A DNA stretch of 64,000 bases from Myxocyprinus asiaticus (GCF_019703515.2 NC_059362.1:43081826-43145825), one strand, 5' to 3'; positions 12,601 to 23,183 are shown, counted from the stretch's first letter. A program made the numbers and translations. The notes: generated by a model from the letters alone, not told the origin.

Positions 12601-15600
12601 TATAAATGCCGATAAACATAATACAATTTAACAACAGCAAATCAGATGTACACAAAATCTCTAAAGTGAAACAAACACTTATTTTATGCAATATTTACAA
12701 AAACGTGAAGAGAAAGAACTTTGTAAAACAGAAAGTGTTGACTATCCATTGACAAATCTATTGGTAGATTTTGGAACTGACACAAAGGAAAGTTAACACT
12801 TCTGTTGATCGGCCAAGCGAACATGGTTATCGGCCAATGCCGATAATCGCAAAATGGGCAAATATCGTCTGATTAATCGGCCTGGGCCATATATCGGTCT
12901 ATCACTAATAGTTTTATTCTTTTGATGAAAATGTCCAGTAAATTCATATTGTTTAATTTCAGTTAGATTTACTTTGGCTAAAATGGCATAGAATTTTAAT
13001 CAACAAAATTAACATATTTTAGTTGATGATAATGTGCAAAATGACAAAAGCGTGTGTCAAACTGTAACAGACCAAACTTTAATCAAATATTTAAATATTT
13101 AGAAAAGTATAAACATTTATTAATTAAAAAATGTATCAAACATATAAAAGATACAAAATACAATTGTGTATTCTAGTCTTTTTTCGTGTAAACCTGAGTT
13201 TCTGAAATAATAGAATTATTAATAAATAATTGAATTACCTTTTCAAGTTAATGTATTCTGAATTCTTCATGCTATAGAGAATTTTATTAATTTTACATAT
13301 TTTAGCCAGTTTGCATGTAACAGTGTATTCGCAAGTTACGCATTCTGACTAGTCTTCGTTAAGGTTGACAGAATCAAAAACTTTTCATTAGTAATTTTAT
13401 TAGAAAACTAGTAAGCCACACTTTAAGGTTTTAACACAATTAGCAAAGCACAATGAAGTTACTAGGCATTTTAAATATATAACTTTCTAATGACATAATT
13501 TAATGAGTTTTATCAGTTTTGAACTTAAACTAGAAAACTTTAATACACTCAAGTTTATAAAACCATCACTTTTTAACAGTGAAAAAGTGAATAACAGTGC
13601 TATTTAACTAAATTATTTTGCTAAAATAAAAATGACCTAAAGGACTTCAAAGACTTTAATTGGTTAATCTTTTTTTGAAGCAGTTAATTTACATAAACCA
13701 TTTAAATTAACCGATTTACTAGAATTAATCAGACTTTTTCCAAGGCTACTTGAGAGGAAACAGACGGTTTAGGCAAATGTTTGATTATTACCTCAACTTG
13801 ATCAGTTGTAAGGCTAAACACTCAATACAACGCAACATAAAAACAGCAATGTACTGCTACTTGTTGGGAAAAGTAGCTTTTTACAGAAAAATCTTCTCTA
13901 AAAACAGCTGAGCTACTGTGACGCTACTGAAAAATGTTGTTAGTTGCTTTCTTATAGTTTACACTGCCAGTAATATGCTGTGAAGAGAGTCTGAGATAAT
14001 AAAAGTTCCCTCTTCTTGTTTCTGTCTCATTAACAGAGACTTGCCAATGAAGGCCAATAAGCAGACACAGGAGTTTGTGTCAGGTCTTGCCCACGTGATA
14101 GTCCGATTGCAGGAGAGAAATGTGGTACTAAGCCCCTGGAACCTGATTGCTGTGATTCTCCTGCAGAACCTCCAGGGCATTGATTTAGATCAGCTAACCC
14201 ACAAAACGCTCTGGCTGAGGAGACTCGCCCTGCAGTTTGGAGCTCACCTCAACTGGCCCAGTAAGAGCATATTCAATCAATAAACTTACATTACACAGTC
14301 AGTGTGTTTACATGCACATTTATAATGAAGATACTGTGGGATTTTGCGTAGTGTTAAATCCAGATCATGTGTCAAGGCCAATTGATGTGATAGCAAATAT
14401 GCGATACTGAGCTATTCTGAAAAAAGTGTGCAGAGACTTTCTCCAGAATTATTCTAGTATTGTGTGCGTCACTGACAAACAAACCACACACAAACACTTG
14501 TACAGTAAACCCTGGAAATTGTATGCCCATGCCTACTGCAACATTTAATTAAATACCTCAGATTCAGTCCATTGCCTGATTCCTGTGTTCTAACAGACAC
14601 ATAGGAGTGATTACCACACTAAAACAGACTCAGAAATAGACTTTGTAAATACCGTCCTTTAATTTTTCTCCCCAACACATGTGCAGCTCCTTTAGGGGTT
14701 AAATGTGTCTTTCCAGAGGACTCTTACTAGTTTAGCTTTCTCAGTATTGTGCACTGTTATTGTGAAGCACTCGTGAAGGTTCTTTTACTCTGGGACTCAA
14801 GCCAAAACATGTGAAAGGGATTGACAGTGTCTAAAAACATCAACCCAACTCAGGGCTGTTTCCATGGAAACCACACAGACCCACACATAGTTTGGGCCCT
14901 TGTTAATTCCAAGACTATTTTAAATGATTGGATATACAGATTTTGCCTGGCAAACGATGCATTAAAAAACCACCCAGAACATCCTAATAACCACTCCTAG
15001 ACACTTCATGGCAGTGAAATCAGAACATCCTAGAAACTGCAAAGCAATGCCCCAGCAACCACTCAATACATTCTAGAAACCACATAGAAATGCCCTAGCA
15101 ACCAATCAGAACATCAAAAAACTGCACAGCAACACCATAGAAACCACCCAGAACATAATAGAAACAAGGTAGAAATGCCCTAGCAACCAATCAGAACATC
15201 CTAGAAACCGCATAGCAATGCCCCAGCAACCACTCAATACATTCTAGAAACCACATAGAAATGCCCTTACAACCACTCAGAAAATAAAAAAACTGCACAG
15301 CAACACCCTAGAATCCGCACAGAAATGCCCTCGCAACCACTCAATACATTCTAGAAGCCACATAGCAACAACTCAGAAAATCTTAGAAACTGCAAAGCAA
15401 CACCCTAACAACCACTCAGAACATCAAAAAAACCACATAGCAGCCACCAAGAACATCCTAAAAAATACATAGAAATGCCCTAGCAACCAATCAGAACATC
15501 CTAGAAACTGCATAGGAATGCCTTAGCAACCAATCAGAACATACTAGAGACCGCATAGCAACACCCTAGGAAACACTCAATACAACATAGAAACTACATA

Positions 15601-18600
15601 GCAACACTCTAGCAACCACCCAGAACATCAAGAAACCGCATAGCAACACCCTAGCAACCACCCAGAACATCCTAGCAACTGCATTGCAATGCCCTAGCAA
15701 CCAGTCAGAACATCCTAGAAATTGCATAGCAACAACTCAGAAAATCTTTGAAACTACATAGCAACGCCCTAACAACCACTCAGAACATCAAAGAAACCGC
15801 ATAGCAACACCCTAGTGTTACAGGTCCCAGGCATAGGACCTGAGTGACAGATTAATTTTTGCCTGAGAAATCAGGAGAAAAGAAGACAAGACACAAATTA
15901 GTGGCTTTCCTCAGGCATTGCTTGTCAGCGTCTGAGGGCTGAAAGTTCGCGTGCCACTAACATCCGTAAGCAGTGCCCCCTTGTAGCTGCAGCAGTACTG
16001 ACTCATTGAAAACATAGCATTAACACTGATAACATAAAAATGGCTCAGGCAAATAAATTATTTTTAATACAAAATATACACTCCTTTTTAAACAAAAATG
16101 TGACCATACATTTGCGTGTCACACATACAAACCACCCAGAACATCCTAGAAACCGCATAGAAATTCCCTAGCAACCACCCAGAACATCCTAGAAACTGCA
16201 TAGAAATTTTCTACCAACCACCCAGTACATCCTAGAAACCGCATAGCAACACTCTAGCAACAACCCATGACACCTTAGTAACAACTCAGAACATCTTTGA
16301 AACTGCATAGCAACACCCTAGCAACCACTCAGGACATCCTAGAAACCGCATAGCAACACTCTAGCAACAACCCAAGACACCATAGTAACAATTCAGAACA
16401 TCATAAAAACTGCATAGCAATGCCCTAACAACCACTCAGAACATCAAAGAAACCGCATAGCAACACCCTAGCAACCACTCAGGACACCTTAGCAACCGGA
16501 TAAAAATACTGTAGCTTCAGAAAATTTTAAAATGTAGTTTTACAATCATATAATCTCAAAGTATCTATCAGATAATAACTGCAAACAAAGAATCTAAAGT
16601 TATGCCAATTTATGTTATGTTTAAATTGTTATGTCAGACAGTTGACCAGTGTGCTGTACAATAATAAAAATGCATATTAGACTTAATAAAAATGTAAAAG
16701 GATAAAAATTTAAAAGAAAAGATCAGAATACTAAATACAGCAAACACAAATCTCAACTGTTTGTAAAAAGGAGGAAGATTCAAAATGAAATAAAGCTGTT
16801 TTAAACAATGTAAACACACAATATGTGATTTTTTTTTCATCTGTTTTGAAGAGCACATTTCAGATTCTGAGGTGATGTCATCAAACCTGACACTGCATCA
16901 CTCAGTAGCACACTGTGATAAAGGGCATATCCATTTAGCGGAGGAGGCGGGTCCAGTACCTGTCAGTCAAGAGGAGGGCGTGTTCAGACGTGCTACTGCT
17001 GTGCTCATGTGTGCCTCCTACAGGAATCAAGCTGTCCATGTATTCACACGGCCTGCTATGGTGGCGGTCACTCTGACAAAAGCAGCGAGTAATAGGACTG
17101 GTCAGTTCCTGATCTTCTGTTAATTTCTCTTTGGTTGAAAAATGTCAACTTGAAAACCGCTTCTTAGAAAACAGGGTCACTTGTGTCGTTTCTTTTCCAG
17201 ATGACATCTTTCGTCATTTTAACCTTCTGTTGGAGCTGTTTTCCAATGAATTTGTCTTCATTCCTGGTCAAGTGTTTCAGGTGAAACAGTGTGTTTTAGC
17301 ATAGCCATTGAACACAAGACATCTGTCTTAACATCTGTATCTTTCCAGCACTTCGGTTCAACATTTGTTGTTTTTAAATGTGCTTTATAAATAAAGTTGA
17401 CTTGACTCTTTCTCAGGATTTTGAGGAGGGCTGTTCTTTGCTACAGCAGTCTGGTGTAATTGGTCGCTCTGATCAAGAGGTTTTTGTGAGAGATGAAGGC
17501 CAGGAAACCATCGTCTTCCTAAGAGCGATTCTGCAGCCTTTCATAGAGAGTTATCAGGTAATTGGGGTCATTTCTGATTCTTAAATATATATCACAAACT
17601 GATGTATAGTTACATTACATTTTTAACCCTTTAAGCTCAGATGGGACCGCCGGTGGGCCAGTGAGAATTTCTTAAACATTTCCATAAGCAAGTATGTGCA
17701 AAACGTTCAACATGTCAGTATTAATATCAGTGTTTATCTGTGTGTTTAGGTGGTGTTTAGGTTTCTGTGTGAGGAAAGCTTGCAAACATTCACAGAAAAG
17801 AACTTCTTACACAGCGTCCGCAGATTTATCATGAAGCTCATTATTTCAGGTGAGGGATCACGTTCAGATAACCTCTGATTCCAGACTACCGGTGCTCACA
17901 GTCGATCTGATATCTGTTTTGGATATCTTTGCCATGACCTCAGTGATTAGATAACAGGTCATTGCATGTCCAAAGATGAACACCGTGTTCAAAATAGACT
18001 TTTCTGAATGTTCAATAAAGGGTTAGTTCACCTAAAAATGTAAAATCACCCTCATTCCTCTCCAAACACATATGACTTTTGTTTTTGTTTTTTGTGTGGA
18101 AAAAACATTGATATTTCTGGGGCTGTCGGACTTCAAAAATGACAACAAAAGCCCCATAAAAATAGTCCATATGAGATTAAAGAAAGATGTAATGATGTAA
18201 TGTAAATTTTGATCTTTGCACAAATCAATTAGATGGCTTCAGATGACTCGGAATATTGTGCATGAGACTTATAAAACAACTCTACAGTTTTGGTGCTCTT
18301 TGATGACAGAGGTTTCATTATTTGGGGAGAACTGTTCTGTTAAGCTTTTGTCTGAAATCATTATCTTTCTCATTCACAGGTGAAGTTCATTCATATGAGT
18401 GTTTATCATCTGATGTACAAAAAAATGTTCTTTCAACTTTGTTCAGGATGGATGCTCTGACCAAAACTAAAGTGTAAGCAGCGACGTTTTAGAAATGAAC
18501 GTATAGCCAAAACCTGTTTTGGTTTTATTGCCATTAATGCTAACATGCTTATTGTGTTTAATGTAAAAAAAAAAAAATATATATATATATATATATAATG

Positions 18601-19003
18601 ACCTATTTCTTTCTCTTTCTTTATTTCAGTGATGGGCAGACTGAGTTCAGTGTGAATAAAAGTGCAGTGACAAGAATAAGGGACCTACTGAGTAAATAAT
18701 GTATACTGATTTATTTTTGTACTGGATTAATCAAAGACAAAAGAAAAATTATTCAAATCTCTGATAAATTCAAGTTTAAACCCTGCTGTCAGTAATATTG
18801 CCTTAATGGCTGTAGAATAAAATAATTTCTCTCATAATGTTGGTGTACTGTAGTGGCAAAAGCTTTGGGTCTGGAACCTCTAAATTATACAGTAATTCAG
18901 TAGAAAATTAAATTGAATATCTAATGAGATTTTTTTGCCTTATGTTGTGTCCATGACAGATGGTGAATTGACTCCTCGTATCAGTTCAGACACCAAACTG
19001 TGA
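6601..19003 (+). CDS. gnpat: Dihydroxyacetone-phosphate acyltransferase (GNPAT), complete, 16 exons
   Basis: GNPAT acylates dihydroxyacetone phosphate with acyl-CoA inside peroxisomes, the first step of plasmalogen and other ether-lipid synthesis, in complex with AGPS. Coding exons: 6601-6612, 8425-8616, 8693-8869, 9080-9209, 9406-9533, 9747-9822, 11948-12099, 12190-12320, 14037-14260, 16852-17100, 17201-17280, 17417-17557, 17750-17849, 18380-18473, 18630-18691, 18960-19003. All reading phases join and give 663 residues (human 680). The PlsC acyltransferase motifs are in order: NHRSYVD (residues 142-148), then FYVEGWRSR (221-229), then VPISISY. The start is the ATG directly before a CG|GTAAGA donor, giving MERA joined to SAEALE. 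The tail ends in TKL, a weak PTS1. Intron 4 uses a GC donor. The gene is convergent with dnmt3a. Confidence 0.95.
6733..7310. repeat. 186-bp tandem array in gnpat intron 1 (three units plus partial)
   Basis: Units start at 6733, 6919 and 7105 (GTGTTTTTGTTT). A fourth, partial unit starts at 7281, after a unit shortened to 176 bp. Units are nearly identical and each contains a nested GGAAC pentamer run (GAGCGGAACGGAACGGAACG) plus AACGCAACGGGGAAAACGC. The copy-number difference of GGAAC within units explains the length change. The array lies 120 bp to 0.7 kb downstream of the gnpat start. Confidence 0.9.
8197..8262. mobile_element. DNA-transposon end relic (GGGGCGGACTGGCC)
   Basis: CAGGGGCGGACTGGCCATAG followed by GGGACTTTTACCGGTGGGCC resembles the end of a common fish DNA element. 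A short fragment, CCGCCGGTGGGCCAGTG, recurs at about 17646-17662. No second end is clear. Confidence 0.4.
8425..8869 (+). CDS. gnpat: gnpat exons 2-3 (N-terminal helical region)
   Basis: Exon 2 (8425-8616) encodes [20 protein letters not shown] and continues to YIIQE|GTGAGA. Exon 3 (8693-8869) continues [20 protein letters not shown] to [27 protein letters not shown]-type and LSKVFK segments correspond to the conserved region ahead of the GNPAT acyltransferase domain. Both exons are phase 0 at each end, so skipping either would keep the frame. Confidence 0.92.
9080..9533 (+). CDS. gnpat: gnpat exons 4-5 (acyltransferase motif I; GC-AG intron between)
   Basis: Exon 4 (9080-9209) encodes [20 protein letters not shown] and on to VIAAGI, including the catalytic H-x4-D motif (His143, Asp148). 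It ends in AATTC|GCAAGT, a GC donor. Exon 5 (9406-9533) starts after CCCATAG and gives [20 protein letters not shown]. Only the GC donor keeps the frame (AAGI-P-LMGMK). The nearby GTATCC would give the wrong phase. Confidence 0.92.
9747..9822 (+). CDS. gnpat: gnpat exon 6 (acyltransferase motif III)
   Basis: Encodes [20 protein letters not shown] and on to LIPKL, ending G|GTAAGA. This is the substrate-binding EGxRSR block. The residue after Gly is Trp226, where mammalian GNPAT has Thr as I recall it. Glu224, Gly225, Arg227 and Ser228 are kept. Confidence 0.9.
10002..11559. mobile_element. hAT-type element with 8-bp TSD, interrupted by a SINE3
   Basis: The terminal inverted repeats are TAGGGATGGGAATCGT on the left and ACGATTCCCATCCCTA on the right. 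The flanks are ATGTTAAC (9994-10001) and ATGTTAAT (11560-11567), an 8-bp target duplication with one change, as expected for hAT. The interior has repeats of GGTTCC/GAACCGG. It has no usable transposase frame, so it is non-autonomous. It sits in gnpat intron 6 and contains the 5S-derived SINE at 10440-10998. Confidence 0.8.
10440..10998 (-). mobile_element. SINE3, 5S rRNA-derived SINE
   Basis: Read on the minus strand, the head contains CTGAAGCTAAGCAAGG and then CCTGGCTAGTACCTGGATGG and GAGACC. These are the 5S rRNA internal promoter (A box/C box) and its 3' part, diverged from real 5S. The body continues with GGCCAGCAGGGGGTGCTCAC and ends near 10440-10460 in the '...AAAGC[A/G]CTATATAAATG' type tail. 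This is the architecture of the fish SINE3 family. It is nested in a hAT element. Confidence 0.85.
11868..11920 (+). pseudogene. Short LINE reverse-transcriptase-like motif
   Basis: The frame reads [15 protein letters not shown], very close to the C-G-V-P-Q-G-S-x-L-G-P-L-L-F motif of non-LTR reverse transcriptases. Only about 17 residues are recognisable and no YxDD motif follows. It ends about 27 bp before the gnpat exon 7 acceptor. Likely a tiny LINE scrap. Confidence 0.45.
11948..12320 (+). CDS. gnpat: gnpat exons 7-8 (acyltransferase domain, C-terminal part)
   Basis: Exon 7 (11948-12099) begins after CCTCACAG and encodes [20 protein letters not shown], then [12 protein letters not shown], to ETTW|GTACAG. 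Exon 8 (12190-12320) encodes [20 protein letters not shown], then GNPVSVRDL, to LVPAG-type phase-2 end [28 protein letters not shown] and GLLKA are shared with mammalian GNPAT. Confidence 0.92.
12535..12907. mobile_element. hAT-like element, TAGTGGTCGACCGATA ends
   Basis: Ends TAGTGGTCGACCGATATGG on the left and CCATATATCGGTCTATCACTA on the right form an imperfect inverted repeat. The same ATAGTTT(T) flanks both sides (12528-12534 and 12908-12914), an approximately 8-bp duplication. The interior is non-coding with GGCCGATA repeats. It lies in gnpat intron 8. A fragment with related sequence is visible near 39075-39150. Confidence 0.75.
12908..14036 (+). other. gnpat: Remainder of gnpat intron 8
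   Basis: AT-rich non-coding DNA with no recognisable gene, tandem array or complete transposon. It ends in the acceptor CATTAACAG. Confidence 0.5.
14037..14260 (+). CDS. gnpat: gnpat exon 9
   Basis: Completes an Arg codon, then encodes [20 protein letters not shown] and [16 protein letters not shown], ending CTGGCCCA|GTAAGA (phase 1). NMVLSPWTLI-type and KTLWL blocks align with GNPAT. This C-terminal helical region is specific to the GPAT/DHAPAT family. Confidence 0.92.
14960..16498. repeat. ~43-bp minisatellite in gnpat intron 9 (about 28 degenerate units)
   Basis: The repeat unit has the pattern CCTAGCAACCACTCAGAACAT + CCTAGAAACCGCATAGCAAYR. Units diverge by point changes and small indels. 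The array is split by an unrelated 308-bp insert at 15816-16123. The units are tandem without unique spacers, so this is a minisatellite and not a CRISPR. Confidence 0.9.
15816..16123. mobile_element. LTR-like insert inside the minisatellite
   Basis: A 308-bp block beginning TGTTACAGGTCCC and ending GTGTCACA interrupts the repeat array. TG...CA ends and an AT-rich 3' half with AATAAATTA suggest a solo LTR. However, flanking CCTAG and CATAC do not form a target duplication, so the class is uncertain. Confidence 0.4.
16852..17100 (+). CDS. gnpat: gnpat exon 10
   Basis: Starts after TTTTGAAG (completing a Lys codon) and includes [20 protein letters not shown], the conserved CSAYRNQ-type block. 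Ends ACTG|GTCAGT, phase 1. A second AG twelve bases into the exon (ACATTTCAG) is a possible alternative acceptor that keeps the frame. Confidence 0.9.
17201..18473 (+). CDS. gnpat: gnpat exons 11-14
   Basis: Exons 17201-17280 ([20 protein letters not shown]), 17417-17557 ([14 protein letters not shown] to QPFIESYQ), 17750-17849 ([14 protein letters not shown]) and 18380-18473 ([20 protein letters not shown]). DFEEGC, PF[IV]ESYQ and LSSDVQKN are shared with mammalian GNPAT. All have GT-AG boundaries with matching phases (1-0, 0-0, 0-1, 1-2). Confidence 0.92.
18018..18380. repeat. Half-copy of 'TTCACCTAAAAATG' foldback family in gnpat intron 13
   Basis: Begins GGGTTAGTTCACCTAAAAATG and continues with CACCCTCATTCCTCTCCAAACA, the left arm of the inverted-repeat family seen complete at 24993-25677. 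No right arm is clear. Confidence 0.5.
18630..19003 (+). CDS. gnpat: gnpat exons 15-16 (C-terminus with weak PTS1)
   Basis: Exon 15 (18630-18691) encodes [20 protein letters not shown] and ends CTGA|GTAAAT. Exon 16 (18960-19003) starts after CCATGACAG and gives [14 protein letters not shown] then TGA. The last three residues, TKL, are a non-canonical form of the peroxisomal PTS1 (S/A-K/R-L); mammalian GNPAT ends AKL as I recall. If the last intron is retained, translation stops after only SK, removing the PTS1. Confidence 0.8.
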
Positions 19004-19099
19004 AGAAAAGAATCAGATGAGAGCGAATCATCTCTCCATTTATACCTGCTGAACTCATCTGTTGTGATAACAGAGGTTATGTTTCCTAGTGTAACAGAG

Positions 19100-19105
19100 A
19101 ATAAA
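19100..19105 (+). terminator. gnpat: gnpat polyadenylation signal AATAAA
   Basis: AATAAA within GAGAATAAACCTAC, 97 bp after the gnpat stop. This gives a short 3'UTR. Confidence 0.6.
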
Positions 19106-20203
19106 CCTACAGGAGCTGCTCTAGATGTAGAATTAATCAGACTGTTATTGTATGTACAGCTGATTTGTTTTTATTGACCATGTGAAAATCAATAGAACAT
19201 AGATATTCAGCTGAAAATTACAGTAGAGCAACAACCACAAAAAACAAAAGTATTCATTTAAAAACGTATGTTCAACATGAAACTGGTAATCAAATAACTA
19301 AATTAACCCTCCTGTTGTGTGTAAATGTGGGCGACACTGTTGATAGTGTGTTGCATGCCAAAGACAAATAATAGTCCCTTGCATAATATTTACAATGTAT
19401 AGACCATTTGGAAATGTATGTTTATTGCATCTGAAAGCGACACCTTTTTATTCATGATTGTATGAAAAATAGAGTAATATGTTATAAACACATTATTGTG
19501 CTGTTTTTACAAATACTACTTTTCTTCCTTTATTTTAGGAAAAGCTGTTGATATAAAGCATTCACAAGTAGTCAAAAAGAGGTTTTCAGAGGCGTGAAAC
19601 ATTGAAAGGGGACCAAAAGCTCATAAACGCTCTCTAATAGCGAAAAACTCATGTTAGGGCATAAAGGCAAGGGATACTTTTGTAATAAGCTGACAATATC
19701 ATGGGAGAGTGTCAGCAATTATAGGTAAAACAGTAGAGGAAAATAAAGCTGTACTTTTTTCTAGGTTGCCTACCATAAAATAGGTGACCCCATACTTCAC
19801 CGATGTGGTCAAAATGTGTGCAGGGATTTTGAAAACTTAAACATTTGAAGTACATATTTGTGTGTTCTTCTAATAAATGTATGAATAGTCAGAAAGATTT
19901 GTTTTTCTAAAAGGTTTAGCATATTTTTAAGAGATGGCAAAGTTCCTGTGAGGTCAATTTTTTTTATCTGTGCAGTTTAAAAAATATATATTTTTGTATA
20001 ATAACATTGTAATAAAATATTGATTACTGTATGTATATTCTGATAATAATAATTCCTTACATTTATACAAACAAAAATCATTTTACCATTTTTATTTGTA
20101 TTTTATTTTTTTGACCAAGTACAAAGGTAATACCATTGTAATGCTCCAGTGCTTTTTTTGTAAAGATGATTATTAAATATCTATCCATCTATCTATATAT
20201 ATA
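19106..20203. other. Intergenic, nothing recognised
   Basis: AT-rich sequence between the gnpat 3' end and a Tc1-derived element. No gene, tandem repeat or transposon ends were found. Confidence 0.5.
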
Positions 20204-20741
20204 CAGTACTGTGCAAAAGTTATAGACACTTGTGAAAAATGTTGCATAGTAAAGATGTCTTCAAAAATAATGCCATAAATAGTTTTCATTTATCAATTAA
20301 TGTCATACAAAGTCCAGTAAACATAAAAAAGCTAAATCAATATTCGGTGTGACCACCTTTGCCTTTAAAACAGCACCAATTCTCCTAGGTACACCTGGAC
20401 ACAGTTTTTCTTGGTTGTTGGCAGATAAGACGTTCCAAGCTTCTTGGAGAATTCACCACAGTTCTTCTCTCTATTTAGGCTGTCTCAATTGCTTCTGTCT
20501 CTTTATGTAATCTCAGACTGACATGATGTTCAGTGGGGGGCTCTGTGGGGGCCATGACATCTGTTGCAGGGCTCCCTGTTCTTCTATTCTATTCTATTCT
20601 ATTCTATTTACAAAAGTAATGTTTGGGAGTCTAACATTTATATTTCCTATTGATACACTAAAGCTGAAGATATAAATAACCATCTTAAGACAAATGCTTT
20701 TGTGAAACATCTTATGTGCCTAAGACTTTTGCACAGTACTG
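20204..20741. mobile_element. Tc1-derived deletion element, copy 1 (CAGTACTGTGCAAAAG ends)
   Basis: Perfect outer inverted ends CAGTACTGTGC / GCACAGTACTG are flanked by TA on both sides (the Tc1/mariner target). The interior carries part of a Tc1-like transposase region on the minus strand (GGTGTGACCACCTTTGCCTT...), but most of the gene is deleted. A short (TTCTA)n run is present at about 20582-20608. A second copy lies at 53355-53888. Confidence 0.8.
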
Positions 20742-20769
20742 TATATATATAAAGCTTTCCTTAAAGGTT

Positions 20770-22260
20770 ATGTAAGCAATTTTTCTATGGAATACCATAC
20801 ATAAAATATCCCTATTACCTGACAGAAATGACTAAAATAGGTGTCCTGAGAAATCACCCCTGTTCCTGTGAAAGAATCTGTAAACAGCAATGAAAAAAGG
20901 TCAGAGGAGCGGGCCGCCGTTTTTAGCCAATCAGAAACGCTCTATGCCTGTCAATCATTTTGCGCATTCAGGTTTGTTGACGTGTCCGATGTTTGTCCAT
21001 TGGTTTTTTATGTAAACATGGGTTAGACAGATGTCTTTGTCCATTGTGCCACGTCTCGTGCGTAAGCGTTGTGTTTTCTAGATGCTGTGTCTGGTTCAAA
21101 AGAATGTTGATTTCACGCTTCGTTACATTGTGAAATGTGTCTCTGCGCAATTAATAACCTAATGCAAGTATGCGCTGTATTCTCAGCGTTGCCGCAAGGG
21201 GTGCAACAGCAGATTTTTTTTTTTCAATCAACAACTGTCATGGCGGAGCAGCAATTTGAGGAGAGTCTTGTCGAACAAGTTAAATAAAAATAAATAAATA
21301 AAAATTCTGTCCAGAAAAATACAAATACGAAAGCACACTCGTCAACATGTTGACTCAACCACATCCGGTTTCGTGGCGCCTAAAACACTATTTCGTCCCC
21401 TTGTGTTCCAAAGGCCCAAACATACTCTACTCAAGTACGTGAATGCAGACACACCTTGCTACGCAAAATTTAATTCTTTCAATCAACAACTGCCATGGCA
21501 GACTCGGGCAGCAATTTGAGTTGAATCTTTTCTAAAAATATATACGACATTTTATCCCCAGTCCATTCGACGAACTTGTTTTTGCTTCATGTCTCTCCCC
21601 ACTCCTCAACTATCAACTCATCTACCACATCCGGGCTGCATCCGAAAACGTAGGCCGCTGACTTGCTGCCTAATCAGTTAATGGCTTAACTGACCGCTGT
21701 TTTAAATGAATGGAACTCTTAAGAAACTGGTCTCAGAACAGTTTAAAATGCACCTTATTTTCATCCTGCCTCCGAAGGCAGCATTTACCTGGTTACGGAC
21801 ATGAATCTATAAAATACCAGTTTTGGACGCAGCATCGGTTTTGTGGTCACGCGTAAAAAATCTAATGCCCTCTTGTGGTCTGAGTTTTGTAACCGCCACA
21901 GCAACGCAAGAGCGCACGTAATGTTTGGACAACGGGGCCATGTTGGCCAAGCACTTGCATTTGCGTACTTTTGTGAAGTATGTTTCGGCCTCAAGGTTTG
22001 TAACTGCCAGAGTAACACAAGATCGCTCGCAATGTACGTACAACGGGACCACGCATTGGCCATGCGTTGGCAAAGCGCTCGCATCTGCGTACTTACGTGA
22101 AGTATGTTTGGGCACTTAAAAGCATGTTTTGAGACACCTGCGTTGTGTCATATTTGTTGTAGCTATATGGAACGTGTTTGGTCTGAACGGTCACTTTGGA
22201 GGGCGGAGTTCGAGACAGAAAGGGTGTGGTCTAATTCAGCAGCTAATTGTGAGTAGCAGT
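20770..22260. repeat. Repeat-rich intergenic block with 115-bp tandem duplication
   Basis: At about 21885-22115 a ~115-bp unit occurs twice: GTAACYGCCASAGYAACRCA, then GCGTACTT and GTGAAGTATGTTT. A reverse-complement relative of its end (GGCCCAAACATACTCTACTC) lies at 21411-21430. The two short frames seen here on each strand are by-products of the repeat. No host gene is recognised. Confidence 0.5.
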
Positions 22261-22261
22261 C

Positions 22262-22745
22262 CGGTTTCGTAAGTTTCAATCCCATTTATTTTTTCATAGA
22301 CAAATTGATTTTCAACAATAACTCATAAACGCTTAAAGACAGACATACCATGAGCTCCGAGGTTGTTCATCAATGGTATATGCTTCCTTTGAAGCCACCA
22401 GTCGTCGCTATTTCAACTTAATTGTTTAACAATCGTGTTTGATAGCGTAATTTCTGGTGAATAACTTCATTACCGATTATCCAGCAGAGAAAGTATCACC
22501 AATCAGAGAACTGTGGCCAACAAAGCCCGCAAAGCAAGCCCATGAGCGACCGCCCACTTCAATGGCGCATTTGTCTTTTTGTCTGACTTTCAAATACTTT
22601 TTTGCTTCAAATGAAAGTTTGTAATGTTGTGATTCACTTCGGAGCTGGTTGGTTTGGTTCATGGCTTAAAACTCTATGAAAATCCTATGGAAAACAATTT
22701 ATGTGAAAAATACTTCCGGAACCCAGATGGCTGAAAAAGTGGGCG
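22262..22745 (-). mobile_element. 500-bp inverted-terminus element family, copy A (intact, minus)
   Basis: Read on the minus strand: CTTCCGGAAGTATTTTT, then AACCAAACCAACCAGCTCCG and AGGTGAATCACAAC-type core, CTCTGATTGG, TTCACCAGAAATT, ending near TTACGAAACCGG. The ends are weakly inverted (CTTCYGGAAGTA). Related copies lie at 36029-37110, 56380-56765 and 61197-62262. Confidence 0.65.
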
Positions 22746-22786
22746 GGCACTGTTGCGCTGTATGCTGGATAAAATGTCTAACAGCA

Positions 22787-23183
22787 CCTTTAAAGGTGCA
22801 CTCAGTAATAAAGACATGAATTGTAGTTTTGCAATTTATGTAGGAAATCATGAGCACTCACATTAAAATGAAGACTCCAGTCATATCAGTAACCTTATAA
22901 AAGCTGTTTTATTCTACATGGAGAGGGTCCGCGCATGGGGGCTGCCATGTTAGAATCACATGACCAGCCGAATACTACTCGCTTAATCTCAGTAACCGTC
23001 CTGTTATTTGACACTTTCATTAATTGATTAAAGTAATCATGGCTGACTGTGAATACTACATTTCTACAATGGCATCTGAAACTGAAAACTACTGATTTTA
23101 AATTATGCTGCATCCAAGCCACTAGGTGTCAGTGTAAGTCCAAGATAACACAAAGACAAAAGTTACTGAGTGCACTTTTAAGG
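22787..23183. mobile_element. MITE, CCTTTAAAGGTGCACTCAGTAA termini
   Basis: Left end TTTAAAGGTGCACTCAGTAA and right end TTACTGAGTGCACTTTTAA form a ~20-bp inverted repeat around ~355 bp of non-coding DNA. It directly abuts the end region of the block before it. Confidence 0.75.

Noticed and set aside
14960..16498. Regular short repeats resembling a CRISPR array
   Set aside because: Units are contiguous and degenerate without unique spacers, and the DNA is from a vertebrate nucleus; a minisatellite explains it.
18630..18699. gnpat ending ...LLSK at the TAA in exon 15 as the main form
   Set aside because: A good donor precedes the stop and the next exon restores a GNPAT-like tail with a PTS1-like end; the SK end is more likely intron retention.
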